A stretch of 64,000 nucleotides of DNA from Stackebrandtia nassauensis DSM 44728. Its GTDB lineage: Bacteria; Actinomycetota; Actinomycetes; Mycobacteriales; Micromonosporaceae. The notes beneath the pieces were generated by a model that worked only from the letters and a program-made list of their open reading frames with translations, did no database searches and was not told where the DNA came from. The translations under genes and the position numbers were made by a program. Positions 25,433 through 33,874 of the stretch are shown in pieces. Positions within the stretch are counted from its first letter, which is position 1. Each line of letters starts with the position of its first letter. The DNA is taken from the NCBI RefSeq assembly GCF_000024545.1, contig NC_013947.1:1612001-1676000 (forward strand), in the 5' to 3' direction.

Positions 25433-26403
25433 CGCCGGGCCTCCGGGTTGACGACGTGTTCGGGGGTGCGTCCGTCGAGGACGTCGATGACGGCCTGGGC
25501 GGCCATCCGTCCTGATCGGGCCCGCGACTCCACCGTGGCCGCTCCGATGTGGGCGGTGATGATCAGGTTGTCGAGACCGCGAAGCGGACTGTCGGGCGGC
25601 AGCGGTTCGGTCTCCAGGACGTCCAGGCCCGCGCCGGACAGTCTGCCCTCGCGCAGCGCCGCCGCCAGTGCCGTCTCGTCGACGACACCGCCCCGGGAGG
25701 TGTTGACGAGGTAGGCGCCCGGCTTCATCGTCGCGATGGCCTCGGCGTCGATCAGGTGCCGGGTCGCATCGTCGAGGAAGATGTGCAGGCTCACGAAGTC
25801 CGCGGTCGCCAGCAGTTCGTCCAGCGACGCACGCTCCACACCGGACGCGGCGACGGCTTCGGCGTCCAGGTAGGGATCGTGGGCGATCACCCGCATGCCG
25901 AAGCCCAGTGCGATGCGCGCCACGGCCTTGCCGATCGCGCCCAGCCCGATCAGACCCAGGGTGGCGCCCGACAGTTCCCGGCCGCTGACCTGCGGCCAGT
26001 CGCCCGCCGCCACCGCGGTGACATTGCCGGGCACGCCCCTGGCCACCGACAGCAGCAGCGCGAAGGTGTGCTCGGCCACCGACTGCCGGTTGACGCCGGG
26101 GGTCGGGCACACCGCGATGCCGCGCTCGGTGGCGGCGGCGACGTCGATGTTGTCGTAGCCGACCCCGGTGCGGCCGAACACTTTCAGCCGGTCGGCGGCG
26201 GCGATGACCTCGGCGGAGAACCGGTCGGTTCCGGCGACGATCCCGTCGAAGCCGGTCACGAGCGCGGCCAGTGTCGCGGGGGATGAGTCGCGGTCGTTGA
26301 AGGAACTGTGGACGACGTCGCAACCGGCGTCGGTGAGCAGCCGGTGCACCTCGTCGCCGGGGGACAGCCACGCGGTGGTGACCAGTACGCGCTTGTTTGC
26401 CAT
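25429..26403 (-). CDS. D-isomer-specific 2-hydroxyacid dehydrogenase
   Basis: A 324-residue NAD-dependent dehydrogenase of the phosphoglycerate-dehydrogenase-like family. The Rossmann motif is GLGAIGKAVARIA, NTSRGGVVDE contains the substrate Arg region, and the catalytic His lies in ITAHIGAATVES. ATG 26403 starts the family domain (ANKRVLVTTAW). It is first in the minus-strand operon with otnI and the racemase. It likely oxidises the incoming sugar acid to its 2-oxo form, feeding OtnI (inference from pathway order). Two AT-rich boxes lie upstream. Confidence 0.88.
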   Translation of the reverse strand: MANKRVLVTTAWLSPGDEVHRLLTDAGCDVVHSSFNDRDSSPATLAALVTGFDGIVAGTDRFSAEVIAAADRLKVFGRTGVGYDNIDVAAATERGIAVCPTPGVNRQSVAEHTFALLLSVARGVPGNVTAVAAGDWPQVSGRELSGATLGLIGLGAIGKAVARIALGFGMRVIAHDPYLDAEAVAASGVERASLDELLATADFVSLHIFLDDATRHLIDAEAIATMKPGAYLVNTSRGGVVDETALAAALREGRLSGAGLDVLETEPLPPDSPLRGLDNLIITAHIGAATVESRARSGRMAAQAVIDVLDGRTPEHVVNPEARR

Positions 26404-26438
26404 AGGGGTTCCTCTGCCGGGGACTGACTCGGTAAATA

Positions 26439-26472
26439 AAATAGTATAGCGACAGAGGGAATGATATAGCGA
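26439..26472 (-). promoter_or_regulatory. Paired AT-rich boxes before the dehydrogenase-otnI operon (20-bp period)
   Basis: AATAGTATAGCGA (26440) and AATGATATAGCGA (26460) lie exactly 20 bp apart, 37-69 bp before the dehydrogenase start. The nonamer AAATAGTAT (26439-26447) is identical to that in the permease promoter. Same spacing, same core: probably the second target of the island's GntR protein. Confidence 0.6.
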
Positions 26473-26508
26473 TGTGGCGAGGACGACACCCCGGATCACG
26501 CACGAAAA

Positions 26509-26537
26509 TTGGGGCCGCCATCGGATGGCGGCCCCAA
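26509..26537 (-). terminator. Terminator of the subtilisin-like protease gene
   Basis: Perfect 13-base arms with a 3-base loop (CGG), followed in the minus direction by AATTTTCG. It lies 35 bp past the protease stop and upstream of the dehydrogenase promoter, insulating the two. Confidence 0.85.
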
Positions 26538-26571
26538 CTCGAACTCGTCGTTCGGTTGTTTCCCTAGGGGA

Positions 26572-28116
26572 TCAGGCGTTCAGACCCCAGCTGTTGAGCG
26601 TCCCGGAATCACCGGCGTAGGCGTCGGTGACGCGCAGCGTCCAGGTTCCGGACGCGGCGCCCGAGCCGGTCACCGAGAAGGTCTCCTTGACGTTCTCGGC
26701 GTTGTCGAAGGCGTCGTTCTCCTTCAGGACATGGGTGTTCCCGGCCGGGTCGACCAGCTCGATGAGCAGGTCACCCCGGTAGGTGTGGGTGATGTCGACG
26801 TTGACCGACACGGCGGTGGCTTCGCCGTCGCAGTTGACCGACACCGGCGACTCGACCGTCGCGCCGTCCTCGATGGACACGCTCTCGGCCGAGGCGGCCC
26901 TGCACTCGCCCGGCTCACCCGGGTCGCCGCCGCCACCGTTGAGGTACTCGGTGTTGAGCAGCAGGTTCGGGCTGCCGGTTCCGGGGTCGGTGACCTTGTC
27001 CTTCAGCGCGTTGCCGGTGATCGCCTCGCCGACCTGGGCCGGAGTGGCGTCCGGGGTCTCGCCCAGGTGCAGGGCGGCGACGCCGGCGACGTGCGGGGTG
27101 GCCATCGAAGTACCGGAGATGGTGTTGGTGCCGCCGTCCAGCCACGCCGAGGTGATGTCCACGCCCGGGGCGAAGACGTCGACGCAGCTGCCGATGTTGG
27201 AGAAGTCGGCACGGGCGTCACCGGAGTCGGTGGCACCGACCGTCAGCGCCGCCTCGGTCGAACCCGGCGAACCGTCGCACGCGTCGGCACCGCTGTCGTT
27301 GCCGGCGGCCACCGCGAAGGTGACACCGGCGTCGATCGCGGCGGTGACGGCGTCGTTGAGCGCCTGGTCCACGCCGCCGCCGAGGCTCATGTTCGCCACG
27401 GCGGGTTTCTGGGCGTTCTTGGCGACCCAGTCGATACCGGCGATGACACCGGCGGTGGTCCCGGAACCGTTGCAGTCCAGCACTCGCACGGCGACCAGGT
27501 TGGCCTTCTTGGCCACCCCGTAGGTGTCGCCGCCGACGGTGCCGGCCACGTGGGTGCCGTGACCCTGGCAGTCGCTGGCGTCGTCATCGTTGTCCACCGC
27601 GTCGAAACCGCTGCTCATCCGGCCCCCGAAGTCGGGGTGGTCCAGATCGGCGCCGGTGTCCACGATGTACGCCGTCACGCCCGAACCGGCGCTGTCGGGG
27701 TAGGTGTAGGAACCGTCCCCGGCAGTCTCGGTCTGGTCGATCCGGTCCAGTCCCCAGGTGGCGTCGGTCTGGGTGCCCGACATGGACACCTTCGCGTCCT
27801 GTGCCACGTAGTCGATCGCGGGGTTCGCCGCCAGCTGTTTGGCGTCGGCCTCCGACATGGAGACCGCGAATCCCTCGATGCTGCTGAAACTGTCATCGAT
27901 GGACGCGTCGTGCTCGGCGAGCAGGTCGGTCGCGCCCGCCTTGGACAGGTCCTCGTCGAGGGTCACGATGTACTTGCCGTCGATGGCGCCCGGGGCGTCG
28001 GCCCCCAGGATGTCGCCCTCGGCGTGTGCCGGGGTGCTTCCCAGTGCCGCGGCGGCGATCGCGGCGGTGGCCGCGACACCGATCGCCGCGGCGATCCGGT
28101 GGTGTCTTCTCGTCAT
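26572..28116 (-). CDS. Secreted S8 subtilisin-like serine protease with C-terminal P-domain
   Basis: A 514-residue secreted protease. There is a signal peptide (residues 1 to about 32, cut after AHA), an I9-type inhibitor prodomain (about 45-112, GKYIVTLDED) and a proteinase K-like catalytic domain: Asp153 in IVDTGAD, His187 in GHGTHVAGT, oxyanion Asn273 in AAGNDS and Ser337 in SGTSMATPH. A short Gly/Pro linker leads to a ~110-residue beta-sandwich P/proprotein-convertase-like domain (HTYRGDLLIELVDP, SGTWTLRVTD). It probably matures outside the cell and degrades proteins for nutrition. It is monocistronic with a strong terminator. Confidence 0.95.
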   Translation of the reverse strand: MTRRHHRIAAAIGVAATAAIAAAALGSTPAHAEGDILGADAPGAIDGKYIVTLDEDLSKAGATDLLAEHDASIDDSFSSIEGFAVSMSEADAKQLAANPAIDYVAQDAKVSMSGTQTDATWGLDRIDQTETAGDGSYTYPDSAGSGVTAYIVDTGADLDHPDFGGRMSSGFDAVDNDDDASDCQGHGTHVAGTVGGDTYGVAKKANLVAVRVLDCNGSGTTAGVIAGIDWVAKNAQKPAVANMSLGGGVDQALNDAVTAAIDAGVTFAVAAGNDSGADACDGSPGSTEAALTVGATDSGDARADFSNIGSCVDVFAPGVDITSAWLDGGTNTISGTSMATPHVAGVAALHLGETPDATPAQVGEAITGNALKDKVTDPGTGSPNLLLNTEYLNGGGGDPGEPGECRAASAESVSIEDGATVESPVSVNCDGEATAVSVNVDITHTYRGDLLIELVDPAGNTHVLKENDAFDNAENVKETFSVTGSGAASGTWTLRVTDAYAGDSGTLNSWGLNA

Positions 28117-28566
28117 ACGTTCTCTTTCGGGTCAGGGTGCCACTGACCGTCACCGGTGTTGTGTGCACAGGGGAATGACGGTGGGGCACAGGGGCTTCAG
28201 CGGCCCGGGGTGAGGCCGCGACTCGCGGGCACGAGTTGCGCGGAGCTTAAGGCCACCCGCGAGCGCCTGTAAAGGCATGCGAATGTTTCGCTGCCTTGGT
28301 CGACGCGGTGCCGCCCGACGGCCGCGAAAGTGGAAACCCTTACGCCCCAACAACTACAAAACGTTTTGTGCTACTGGCGAGTAGCGCCCGTGCGCACCGC
28401 GAATTCAACTGTTCGGTCAGCCGCCCCCGCGCGAACGGCCAGCCTGCGGAACCCGACCCCGAAACCACCGGACCCGGAGCGGTTGTCGCAACCGGTGCGT
28501 AGATTCCGGCCTCGCGGGGCGTTCTCGGATGCGAGGATGACGACATCACCATCAAGGAGTCAGATC
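28117..28566. other. 450-bp intergenic region with two dyads
   Basis: This gap separates the divergent protease and VOC genes. It should hold both promoters. The only structures seen are a 14-bp AT-rich palindrome (28356-28369) and an adjacent 6-4-6 hairpin (28370-28385). No convincing gene was found. Confidence 0.6.
28356..28385. promoter_or_regulatory. Adjacent palindrome and hairpin upstream of the VOC gene
   Basis: ACAAAACGTTTTGT is a perfect 14-bp palindrome, followed at once by GCTACT-GGCG-AGTAGC. Such AT-rich dyads are rare in this window, which suggests an operator. No cognate regulator gene is adjacent. Confidence 0.45.
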
Positions 28567-28983
28567 ATGACGTCTTTGCTCAATCCGTACATCAGCTTCG
28601 ACGGCGACGCCGCCGACGCCATGAAGTTCTATCAATCGGTGTTCGGCGGTGACCTGGCCGTCAACACCTTCGGTGAGACCGGCTACGACGATCCGGCCTT
28701 CGCGGACAAGGTCATGCACGCCAAGCTGGAGACCGGCAACGGCTTCCACCTCATGGCGGCCGACACACCACCGGGCGGTGAACACAAGCCCGGCAACAAC
28801 ATCTCCATCAGCCTCAGCGGCGACGACGGCGACACCCTGCGCGGTTACTGGAACAAGCTCTCCGAGAGCGGCACCGTGATGATGCCGCTGGAGAAGCAGG
28901 TGTGGGGCGACGAGTTCGGCATGTGCGCCGACCGCTTCGGCATCGCCTGGATGGTCAACATCAGCCAGCCACAGGCGTCCTAG
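28567..28983 (+). CDS. VOC superfamily / PhnB-like protein
   Basis: A 138-residue vicinal-oxygen-chelate protein of the PhnB/3-demethylubiquinone-methyltransferase-like group. It begins LNPYISFDGDAADAMKFYQSVFGG, typical for the family, continues with VMHAKLETGNGFHLMAAD, and ends MCADRFGIAWMVNISQP. The enzymatic activity of this group is mostly unknown. The ATG at 28567 has AAGGAG (28554-28559). It is monocistronic: a 40-bp palindromic terminator follows. Confidence 0.88.
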   Translation: MTSLLNPYISFDGDAADAMKFYQSVFGGDLAVNTFGETGYDDPAFADKVMHAKLETGNGFHLMAADTPPGGEHKPGNNISISLSGDDGDTLRGYWNKLSESGTVMMPLEKQVWGDEFGMCADRFGIAWMVNISQPQAS

Positions 28984-28995
28984 ACCCAGTCCCTG

Positions 28996-29035
28996 ATCCT
29001 GGCGAGACCGGCCGCGCGGCCGGTCTCGCCAGGAT
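28996..29035 (+). terminator. 40-bp perfect palindrome terminator
   Basis: A 40-base fully self-complementary sequence with GC-rich core starts 12 bp after the VOC stop and is followed by TGGTCTTTCC. Confidence 0.85.
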
Positions 29036-29364
29036 TGGTCTTTCCCCGCTTTTGAGCGAGTGCTTAAATATCGCATACCTGCCGCGCGGAACCGGTGAGC
29101 CACAACGGTTCCGGTACGCCTTCGGCCTGGGGCCCGGCCTGGAACTGACCGGCGTCGGCAGCTCGACCGGCGACCGGCACCTGCCCGACGGCACCGCCGT
29201 GTCGGCGCTGCGGTTTCGCGCCGACCAGCGGCTGTCACGGCGGCTGCGGCTGTGGCTGGAGACCGGCCGCTCACCGGCCCGGCTGCTGTGGCGAGCTGTG
29301 GGCGAGCTGGCGACGCGCTGCGCCGTCGCGGGCCTCGCCGTGTGACTCGTTCGGTCGCGAAACC

Positions 29365-29787
29365 GTGACGTTCGTTCGCGGCTTCACCTTTCCCGACGGC
29401 GTCCACTGCTTCGACGCCACCCTCGTCTTCGATCAGGCCCGCCAGATCATCGTCGACTACCTGGGCACCCACCAGCATCTGGCCGCCGAGCTGCACCTGA
29501 GGGTGGACGACGAGGGCGCGCTGTCGATCCGCTCGGGACGGCAACTGTTCCTGGAGGGACCGGTCGACATCCGGCTGCCCGGGATCCTGACCGGCACCGC
29601 CCGGGTACGGGAGTCCTTCGACGACCGCACCGGACGGTTCGGCATCGAGGTCCGGGTGGCCAACCCCGTGCTGGGCCCGCTGTTCGCATACCGGGGCTCC
29701 TTCACCACCGAATACGTCCGTCTCGACGAGCACCCGGTTCCGGCTAGGGTGAAACCGCGTCGCGAGGAGTCGCGCGGCACCGGGTGA
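29365..29787 (+). CDS. DUF4166-like C-terminal domain, probably truncated
   Basis: About 140 residues similar to the C-terminal half of DUF4166 proteins: VTFVRGFTFPDG, QIIVDYLGTHQHLAAELHLRVDDEG, LRVDDEGALSIRSG and VANPVLGPLFAYRGSF. The matching sequence seems to begin a little upstream (DSFGRETVTF) in the same frame, but no good start codon precedes that point. The expected N-terminal half is not recognisable. Another frame from TTG 29052 to 29345 gives 97 residues of plausible composition. The gene may be a 5'-truncated or frameshifted remnant. It ends 9 bp before a TetR gene. Function unknown. Confidence 0.5.
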   Translation: MTFVRGFTFPDGVHCFDATLVFDQARQIIVDYLGTHQHLAAELHLRVDDEGALSIRSGRQLFLEGPVDIRLPGILTGTARVRESFDDRTGRFGIEVRVANPVLGPLFAYRGSFTTEYVRLDEHPVPARVKPRREESRGTG

Positions 29788-29796
29788 AGGGACGAC

Positions 29797-30420
29797 ATGG
29801 GCGACACGCGCACCAAACTGCTGGACGGAACCGTGGAAGTGTTGCGCACCAAGGGACTCGCGGGAGTCTCGGCCCGCGCCGTCGCCACCGCCGCCGGAGC
29901 CAACCAGGCGCTGGTGTTCTACCACTTCGACAGCGTCGACAACCTGCTCGCCGAGGCTTGTGAGCGTGCCGCCGCCCAACGGGTGGAACGGTTCCGGGCC
30001 GGGTTCGCGCGGGTGGCGTCGTTGACGGACCTGTTGCGACTGGGCCGGTCCATTCACGAGCAGGAGCGCCGGGCCGGGAACGTCGACGTGCTGGCGCAGC
30101 TGTTGGCCGCGGGGCAGGCCGATTCGTTGGCGGCCAAGGCCGCGGCGGCGGGGCTGGCGTTGTGGGTCGACGAGGTGGAGGCCGTGCTGCGCCGGGTGCT
30201 CGACCCCACGCCGGTGGCCGACTTCATCGAACCGCGCGCCCTGGCCAAGGCCGTCTCGGCCGCGTTCATCGGCATCGAACTGTACGAGGGCGTCGACTCC
30301 GAGGGCGCCGACGCGGCGTTCACGGCCCTGGAACAGTTGGGCGCGCTGGCGGCGATCCTGGAGGACGCCGGTCCGCTGACCCGGGCCGCGCTGCGGCACA
30401 AACTGCGCCGCCCCGGCTAG
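29797..30420 (+). CDS. TetR family transcriptional regulator
   Basis: A 207-residue TetR-type repressor. Its helix-turn-helix region (about residues 8-55) reads LLDGTVEVLRTKGLAGVSAR, then AVATAAGANQALVFYHFDSVDNLLAEA, a standard TetR motif. The C-terminal ligand domain is helical. It starts 9 bp after the DUF4166-like frame, so the two may be co-transcribed. Its likely target is that unit's own promoter near 29050, where GAGCGAGTGCTTAAATA is AT-rich. The ligand is unknown. It converges on bcp. Confidence 0.9.
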   Translation: MGDTRTKLLDGTVEVLRTKGLAGVSARAVATAAGANQALVFYHFDSVDNLLAEACERAAAQRVERFRAGFARVASLTDLLRLGRSIHEQERRAGNVDVLAQLLAAGQADSLAAKAAAAGLALWVDEVEAVLRRVLDPTPVADFIEPRALAKAVSAAFIGIELYEGVDSEGADAAFTALEQLGALAAILEDAGPLTRAALRHKLRRPG

Positions 30421-30427
30421 CCGTGGG

Positions 30428-30898
30428 TCAGTCCAGCCCCAGGTCGCGCCGCAGTTTGGCGACGTGGCCGGTGGCGCGGACGTTGTACTGGGCCACTTCG
30501 ATCTTGCCGTCGGCGTCGATCACGAAGGTGGAGCGGATGACGCCCTCGTAGACGCGGCCGTAGTTCTTCTTCTCGCCGTAGGCGCCGTAGGCGTTGAGCA
30601 CCTCTTTGTCCCCATCGGACACCAACGGGAAGGTCAGCGCGTCGCGCTCGACGAACTTGGCCAGTTTGGCGGGCTTGTCGGGGGAGATGCCGACCACCCG
30701 GTACCCGGCGGCCTGAAGCGAGGCGAGACTGTCGCGGAAGTCGCAGGCCTGCTTGGTGCAGCCGGGCGTCATGGCCGCGGGGTAGGCGTACAGGATGACC
30801 TTGTGGCCCTTCAGTGAGTCGAGGCTGAGGCGGCCGCCGTCGTGAGTGGGCAGGTCGAAGGCGGGCGCGGTGTCGCCGGGCGCGAGTCGTGTGGTCAT
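30428..30898 (-). CDS. bcp: Peroxiredoxin (BCP/PrxQ type)
   Basis: A 156-residue thiol peroxidase that reduces hydrogen peroxide and organic peroxides. Peroxidatic Cys47 lies in MTPGCTKQACDF and the resolving cysteine is Cys52, the C-x4-C spacing of atypical 2-Cys BCP enzymes. GISPDKPAKLAKFVERDALTFPL follows. No signal peptide, so cytoplasmic; thioredoxin is the usual reductant. Single gene, converging with tetR at 7 bp. Confidence 0.94.
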   Translation of the reverse strand: MTTRLAPGDTAPAFDLPTHDGGRLSLDSLKGHKVILYAYPAAMTPGCTKQACDFRDSLASLQAAGYRVVGISPDKPAKLAKFVERDALTFPLVSDGDKEVLNAYGAYGEKKNYGRVYEGVIRSTFVIDADGKIEVAQYNVRATGHVAKLRRDLGLD

Positions 30899-30913
30899 GG
30901 GGGAGAGGTTAGC

Positions 30914-30954
30914 GGCCCTGTCCGACGTTCGGGCACATGACGTCGGACAGGGCC
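30914..30954 (-). terminator. Terminator after the PPC-domain protease
   Basis: Perfect 15-base arms (30914-30928 and 30940-30954) with an 11-base loop, 32 bp beyond the protease stop and 16 bp upstream of the bcp start. Confidence 0.8.
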
Positions 30955-30985
30955 TGTGAGGGGGACTGGCTTCGCGACGAAGACT

Positions 30986-32470
30986 TTACGGGCGCGTCAG
31001 TCCGAATTGGTAGGTACCGGAGCCGGAGTAGGCGTAGACCCGCCACACGTAGCGACCGGCCGTGCCGTTGTAGTTGATCTCCTCTGTGGAGTCGGCGCTT
31101 TCGGAACGGGCGACCGTGGTCCACGAGCTGCCGTTCCACTTGCGCAGGTACAGGTCGAAGTCGGTGCCGCTGGGACCGACGAGGCAGCCCACCTGGGCGC
31201 CGGCGCCCGACTCGTAGTAGGTGCCGTTGGGCTCGAGGTTCTCATCGCCGGTGCCGGTCAGGCTGTTGGTGAACTGCTCTTCGGAGCGGTCGCAGCCCTC
31301 GGGCGGCTGGGTGCCCCCGGTCTTGAGGGTCAGTCCCGGGTAGGCGTTGAAGATCGGGGTCAACGGGAAGAAGTAGGTGGTTCCGCCGGAGGAGCAGTTA
31401 CCGCTGCCGCCGGAGGTGACACCCTGGGCGCTGGAACCCGACAGCCAGGAGCCGCCGGAGTCGCCGGGCTCGGCACACACGTTGGTGCGGGTCATGCCGC
31501 GCACGGTGCCCTGCGGGTAGTTCACGGTCTGGTTCTTGGGACCGATGGTGCCGCAGTGCAGACCGGTGGTCGAACCGGAACGGCACACCGAGGCGCCGGT
31601 GGCGGCTTCGGTGCGGTCGGAGACGCTGAGGTCGGCCTGGCCGTAACCGTTGACCTTGGCGACCGAGGTCCAGTTGCTGTTGGCCGAGACCCAGGCGTAG
31701 TCGCTGCCCGGGAAGACCGAGCCCTCGAAACGTCCCAGGTCGACGCGGTTGTAACCCTGGACGGCGGTGCCGCGGGTACCGCAGTGTCCGGCGGTGACCA
31801 TGCCGCTGCCACCGGAGTGGGTGACGGCGAAGCCGACCGAGCAGCGGCCGCCCATGTAGTAGGCGTCGCCGCCGCGGATGTCGTACAGCGGCTTGGGTTG
31901 TTCGGCGGAGTGCTGGTAACGCGTGTCTGCGGCGTCGACCTTGGCCTTGCGGACGAGTTTGTCGGCGACCTTCTGGTTGGACGCGGTGATGGTGACGGCG
32001 TTGGTCTTGACGTCGGCGTAGTAGGAGTGGACGCCGTCGGGCGAGTCGACCTTGTCCAGCTGGGCTTGGACGTCCTGGAGTTCGACCAGGGTCTTGTCGA
32101 CGATCTTGGCGGTGGCGCCGAGGGCTTCGACGTCGTCGGCGAGGGCGGAGTCGGTGACGGCCACGACGGTCTGGGTGCCGTCCTTGGCGATCCAGGTGCC
32201 ACCGTAGGCACCGAAGAAGTCGACCGACGCGATGGACTCGATGTCACTGGCCACCTTGGACGCGGCGAGCCGGTCATAGGCGGCGTCGGCGCTGATTCCG
32301 AAGTCGCGCTTCATGGCGTCGATGATGTCGGGATCAACGGTGCCTTTCAGCTCGGCCTTGGCGGCTTCGGCGGTGATGGGCTGGGCGGAGGCGGTCGCGG
32401 GGTTGGCGACCAGAATCGTTGCGAGCAGCAGCGTGGACGCGGTAGCGGCCACGAGGGTGCGTCTGGACAC
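30986..32470 (-). CDS. Secreted S1 (streptogrisin/alpha-lytic type) protease with C-terminal PPC-like domain
   Basis: A 494-residue secreted chymotrypsin-fold protease. After a signal peptide (to about residue 29) comes an alpha-lytic-type prodomain (about 31-195), a foldase that is later removed. The mature domain starts near DIRGGDAYYMGG: His229 in VTAGHCG, Asp257 in GSDYAWV and Ser338 in EPGDSGGSWLSG. The C-terminal ~95 residues form a PPC-like beta domain (DFDLYLRKW, GTAGRYVWRVYAYSGSG), probably for substrate binding. The GTG start has GAAAGG upstream. It is a tandem paralogue of the next gene, with a similar leader. Confidence 0.94.
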   Translation of the reverse strand: MSRRTLVAATASTLLLATILVANPATASAQPITAEAAKAELKGTVDPDIIDAMKRDFGISADAAYDRLAASKVASDIESIASVDFFGAYGGTWIAKDGTQTVVAVTDSALADDVEALGATAKIVDKTLVELQDVQAQLDKVDSPDGVHSYYADVKTNAVTITASNQKVADKLVRKAKVDAADTRYQHSAEQPKPLYDIRGGDAYYMGGRCSVGFAVTHSGGSGMVTAGHCGTRGTAVQGYNRVDLGRFEGSVFPGSDYAWVSANSNWTSVAKVNGYGQADLSVSDRTEAATGASVCRSGSTTGLHCGTIGPKNQTVNYPQGTVRGMTRTNVCAEPGDSGGSWLSGSSAQGVTSGGSGNCSSGGTTYFFPLTPIFNAYPGLTLKTGGTQPPEGCDRSEEQFTNSLTGTGDENLEPNGTYYESGAGAQVGCLVGPSGTDFDLYLRKWNGSSWTTVARSESADSTEEINYNGTAGRYVWRVYAYSGSGTYQFGLTRP

Positions 32471-32671
32471 GATTGGGCCTTTCGTGTGGGCGGCGTTACT
32501 GTTTGCCGCCGCGTTGGGAGCAGCCTAGCGATGGCCCAAAGAAATAGAAAGATAGAAATATTCAGCTGAATTCTGTGGATGCGATACCGCGAATTCATGG
32601 TATTCAACAAATACCTTGTGGACGAATAATACCAATCCCGAACAGGCGGGAATTGTTTCGGGCACGAAGAA

Positions 32672-32711
32672 GCCCCGTCCGGCGGGGGCTGGAATCCGAG
32701 CCGGACGGGGC
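32672..32711 (-). terminator. Terminator of the short S1 protease
   Basis: Arms GCCCCGTCCGG and CCGGACGGGGC pair perfectly around an 18-base loop, starting 20 bp past the protease stop. Confidence 0.75.
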
Positions 32712-32731
32712 GGAGTGCCGGGTACGCGAAG

Positions 32732-33874
32732 TTATCCGACGGTCAACTCGGTTCCGGTCGCCGACAGGGCGTCCGTCACCGGGAAGAAATAGGTCTGGCC
32801 GCCGCTGGAGCAGTCGCCGGAACCACCCGACGTCATGCCCTGCGCGCTGGCGCCGGAGATGAAGGAACCGCCGGAGTCGCCGGGCTCGGCGCACGCGTCG
32901 GTGCCGGTCATGCCGTCAACCGTGCCCTGCGGGTAGGTGACGCTGGCGTCCTTCTCCTGGATGCTGCCGCACTGCCAACCGGTGGTGCGACCCGAGCGGC
33001 ACACCTCGGCGCCGATCTCGGCCTCGGTGGAGTCGGCGACGGCCTGGTCGGAGCCCTCGACGTTGGGGGAGACGGTCCAGCCGTCACCCGCGTCCACATA
33101 GGCGTAGTCGGAGCCGGGGAAGACCGAGTCCTTGAAGGAGCCGCCCTGTCCGGTGCCGCTGGTGACCGAGGCGCCGGTGCTGCCGCAGTGGCCCGCGGTC
33201 AGGAAGCCGTCGCCGTCGGGGCCGGTCACCGAGAAGCCGACCGAGCACAGTGACTGGTTGTCGATGCCGTATTCGGTGCCGCCGACGATGTCCTCCAGCG
33301 GTTTCACCTCTTCGGCCTTCTCGTCGATGATCGCCTTGACACCGGCGTCCTCGATGAAGGACTTCGCGGCCTCGGGGTCACCGGCGACCTTCAGCGAGTT
33401 CTCCATGACGTCGATCGACCAGGAGTACACGCCCTCGGGTACGTCGACACTGTCGAGCTTGTTCTTGGCCTTCTCCAGCTCGTCCATCGTGGAGTCCACG
33501 ACCTCGGCCTTGGCTCCCAGCTCCTCGACGTCCTCGACCAGTGCCGGGTCGGTGATGGCGACGATGGTGCCGGTGCCCTGCGGGTTGGTCCAGGTCCCGC
33601 CGTACTTGCCGGCGAAGTCCTCGGACGCGATCTTCTCGATGTCGCCGGTGACCTTGTCGACGGCGAGTCGTTCGTAGACCCCGTCGGCGGTGGTGCCCAG
33701 GTGGTCCTTCATGGCCTCGAGCTGGCCGTCGCTGACGGTTCCCTTGAGCGTCGACTTCAGGTCGTCTATGGATCGGATCTCATCGGCGGAGGCGTTGCCA
33801 GTGCTCAGGAAGAGCGCGGTGCCTCCTGCTATGGCCGCGGCACCGATGACCGCGGCGATTTTGCGTTTGTTCAC
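32732..33874 (-). CDS. Secreted S1 streptogrisin-like serine protease
   Basis: A 380-residue secreted protease. A signal peptide (about 1-30, cut after ASA) precedes an acidic alpha-lytic-type prodomain (about 31-195). The mature domain begins near DIVGGTEYGI: His229 in LTAGHCG, Asp257 in GSDYAYV, Ser334 in EPGDSGGSFISG. It ends at the catalytic domain without the PPC extension of its neighbour. The same residue numbers for His and Asp in both proteins, and a matching leader (CACGAAAGG before the start), show a tandem duplication. Confidence 0.94.
   Translation of the reverse strand: MNKRKIAAVIGAAAIAGGTALFLSTGNASADEIRSIDDLKSTLKGTVSDGQLEAMKDHLGTTADGVYERLAVDKVTGDIEKIASEDFAGKYGGTWTNPQGTGTIVAITDPALVEDVEELGAKAEVVDSTMDELEKAKNKLDSVDVPEGVYSWSIDVMENSLKVAGDPEAAKSFIEDAGVKAIIDEKAEEVKPLEDIVGGTEYGIDNQSLCSVGFSVTGPDGDGFLTAGHCGSTGASVTSGTGQGGSFKDSVFPGSDYAYVDAGDGWTVSPNVEGSDQAVADSTEAEIGAEVCRSGRTTGWQCGSIQEKDASVTYPQGTVDGMTGTDACAEPGDSGGSFISGASAQGMTSGGSGDCSSGGQTYFFPVTDALSATGTELTVG

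Noticed and set aside
26509-28146. A 545-residue frame antisense to the secreted subtilase
   Set aside because: Gly/Val/Arg/Asp-rich low-complexity translation, no start signals, no domain. The subtilase on the other strand has full catalytic and signal features.
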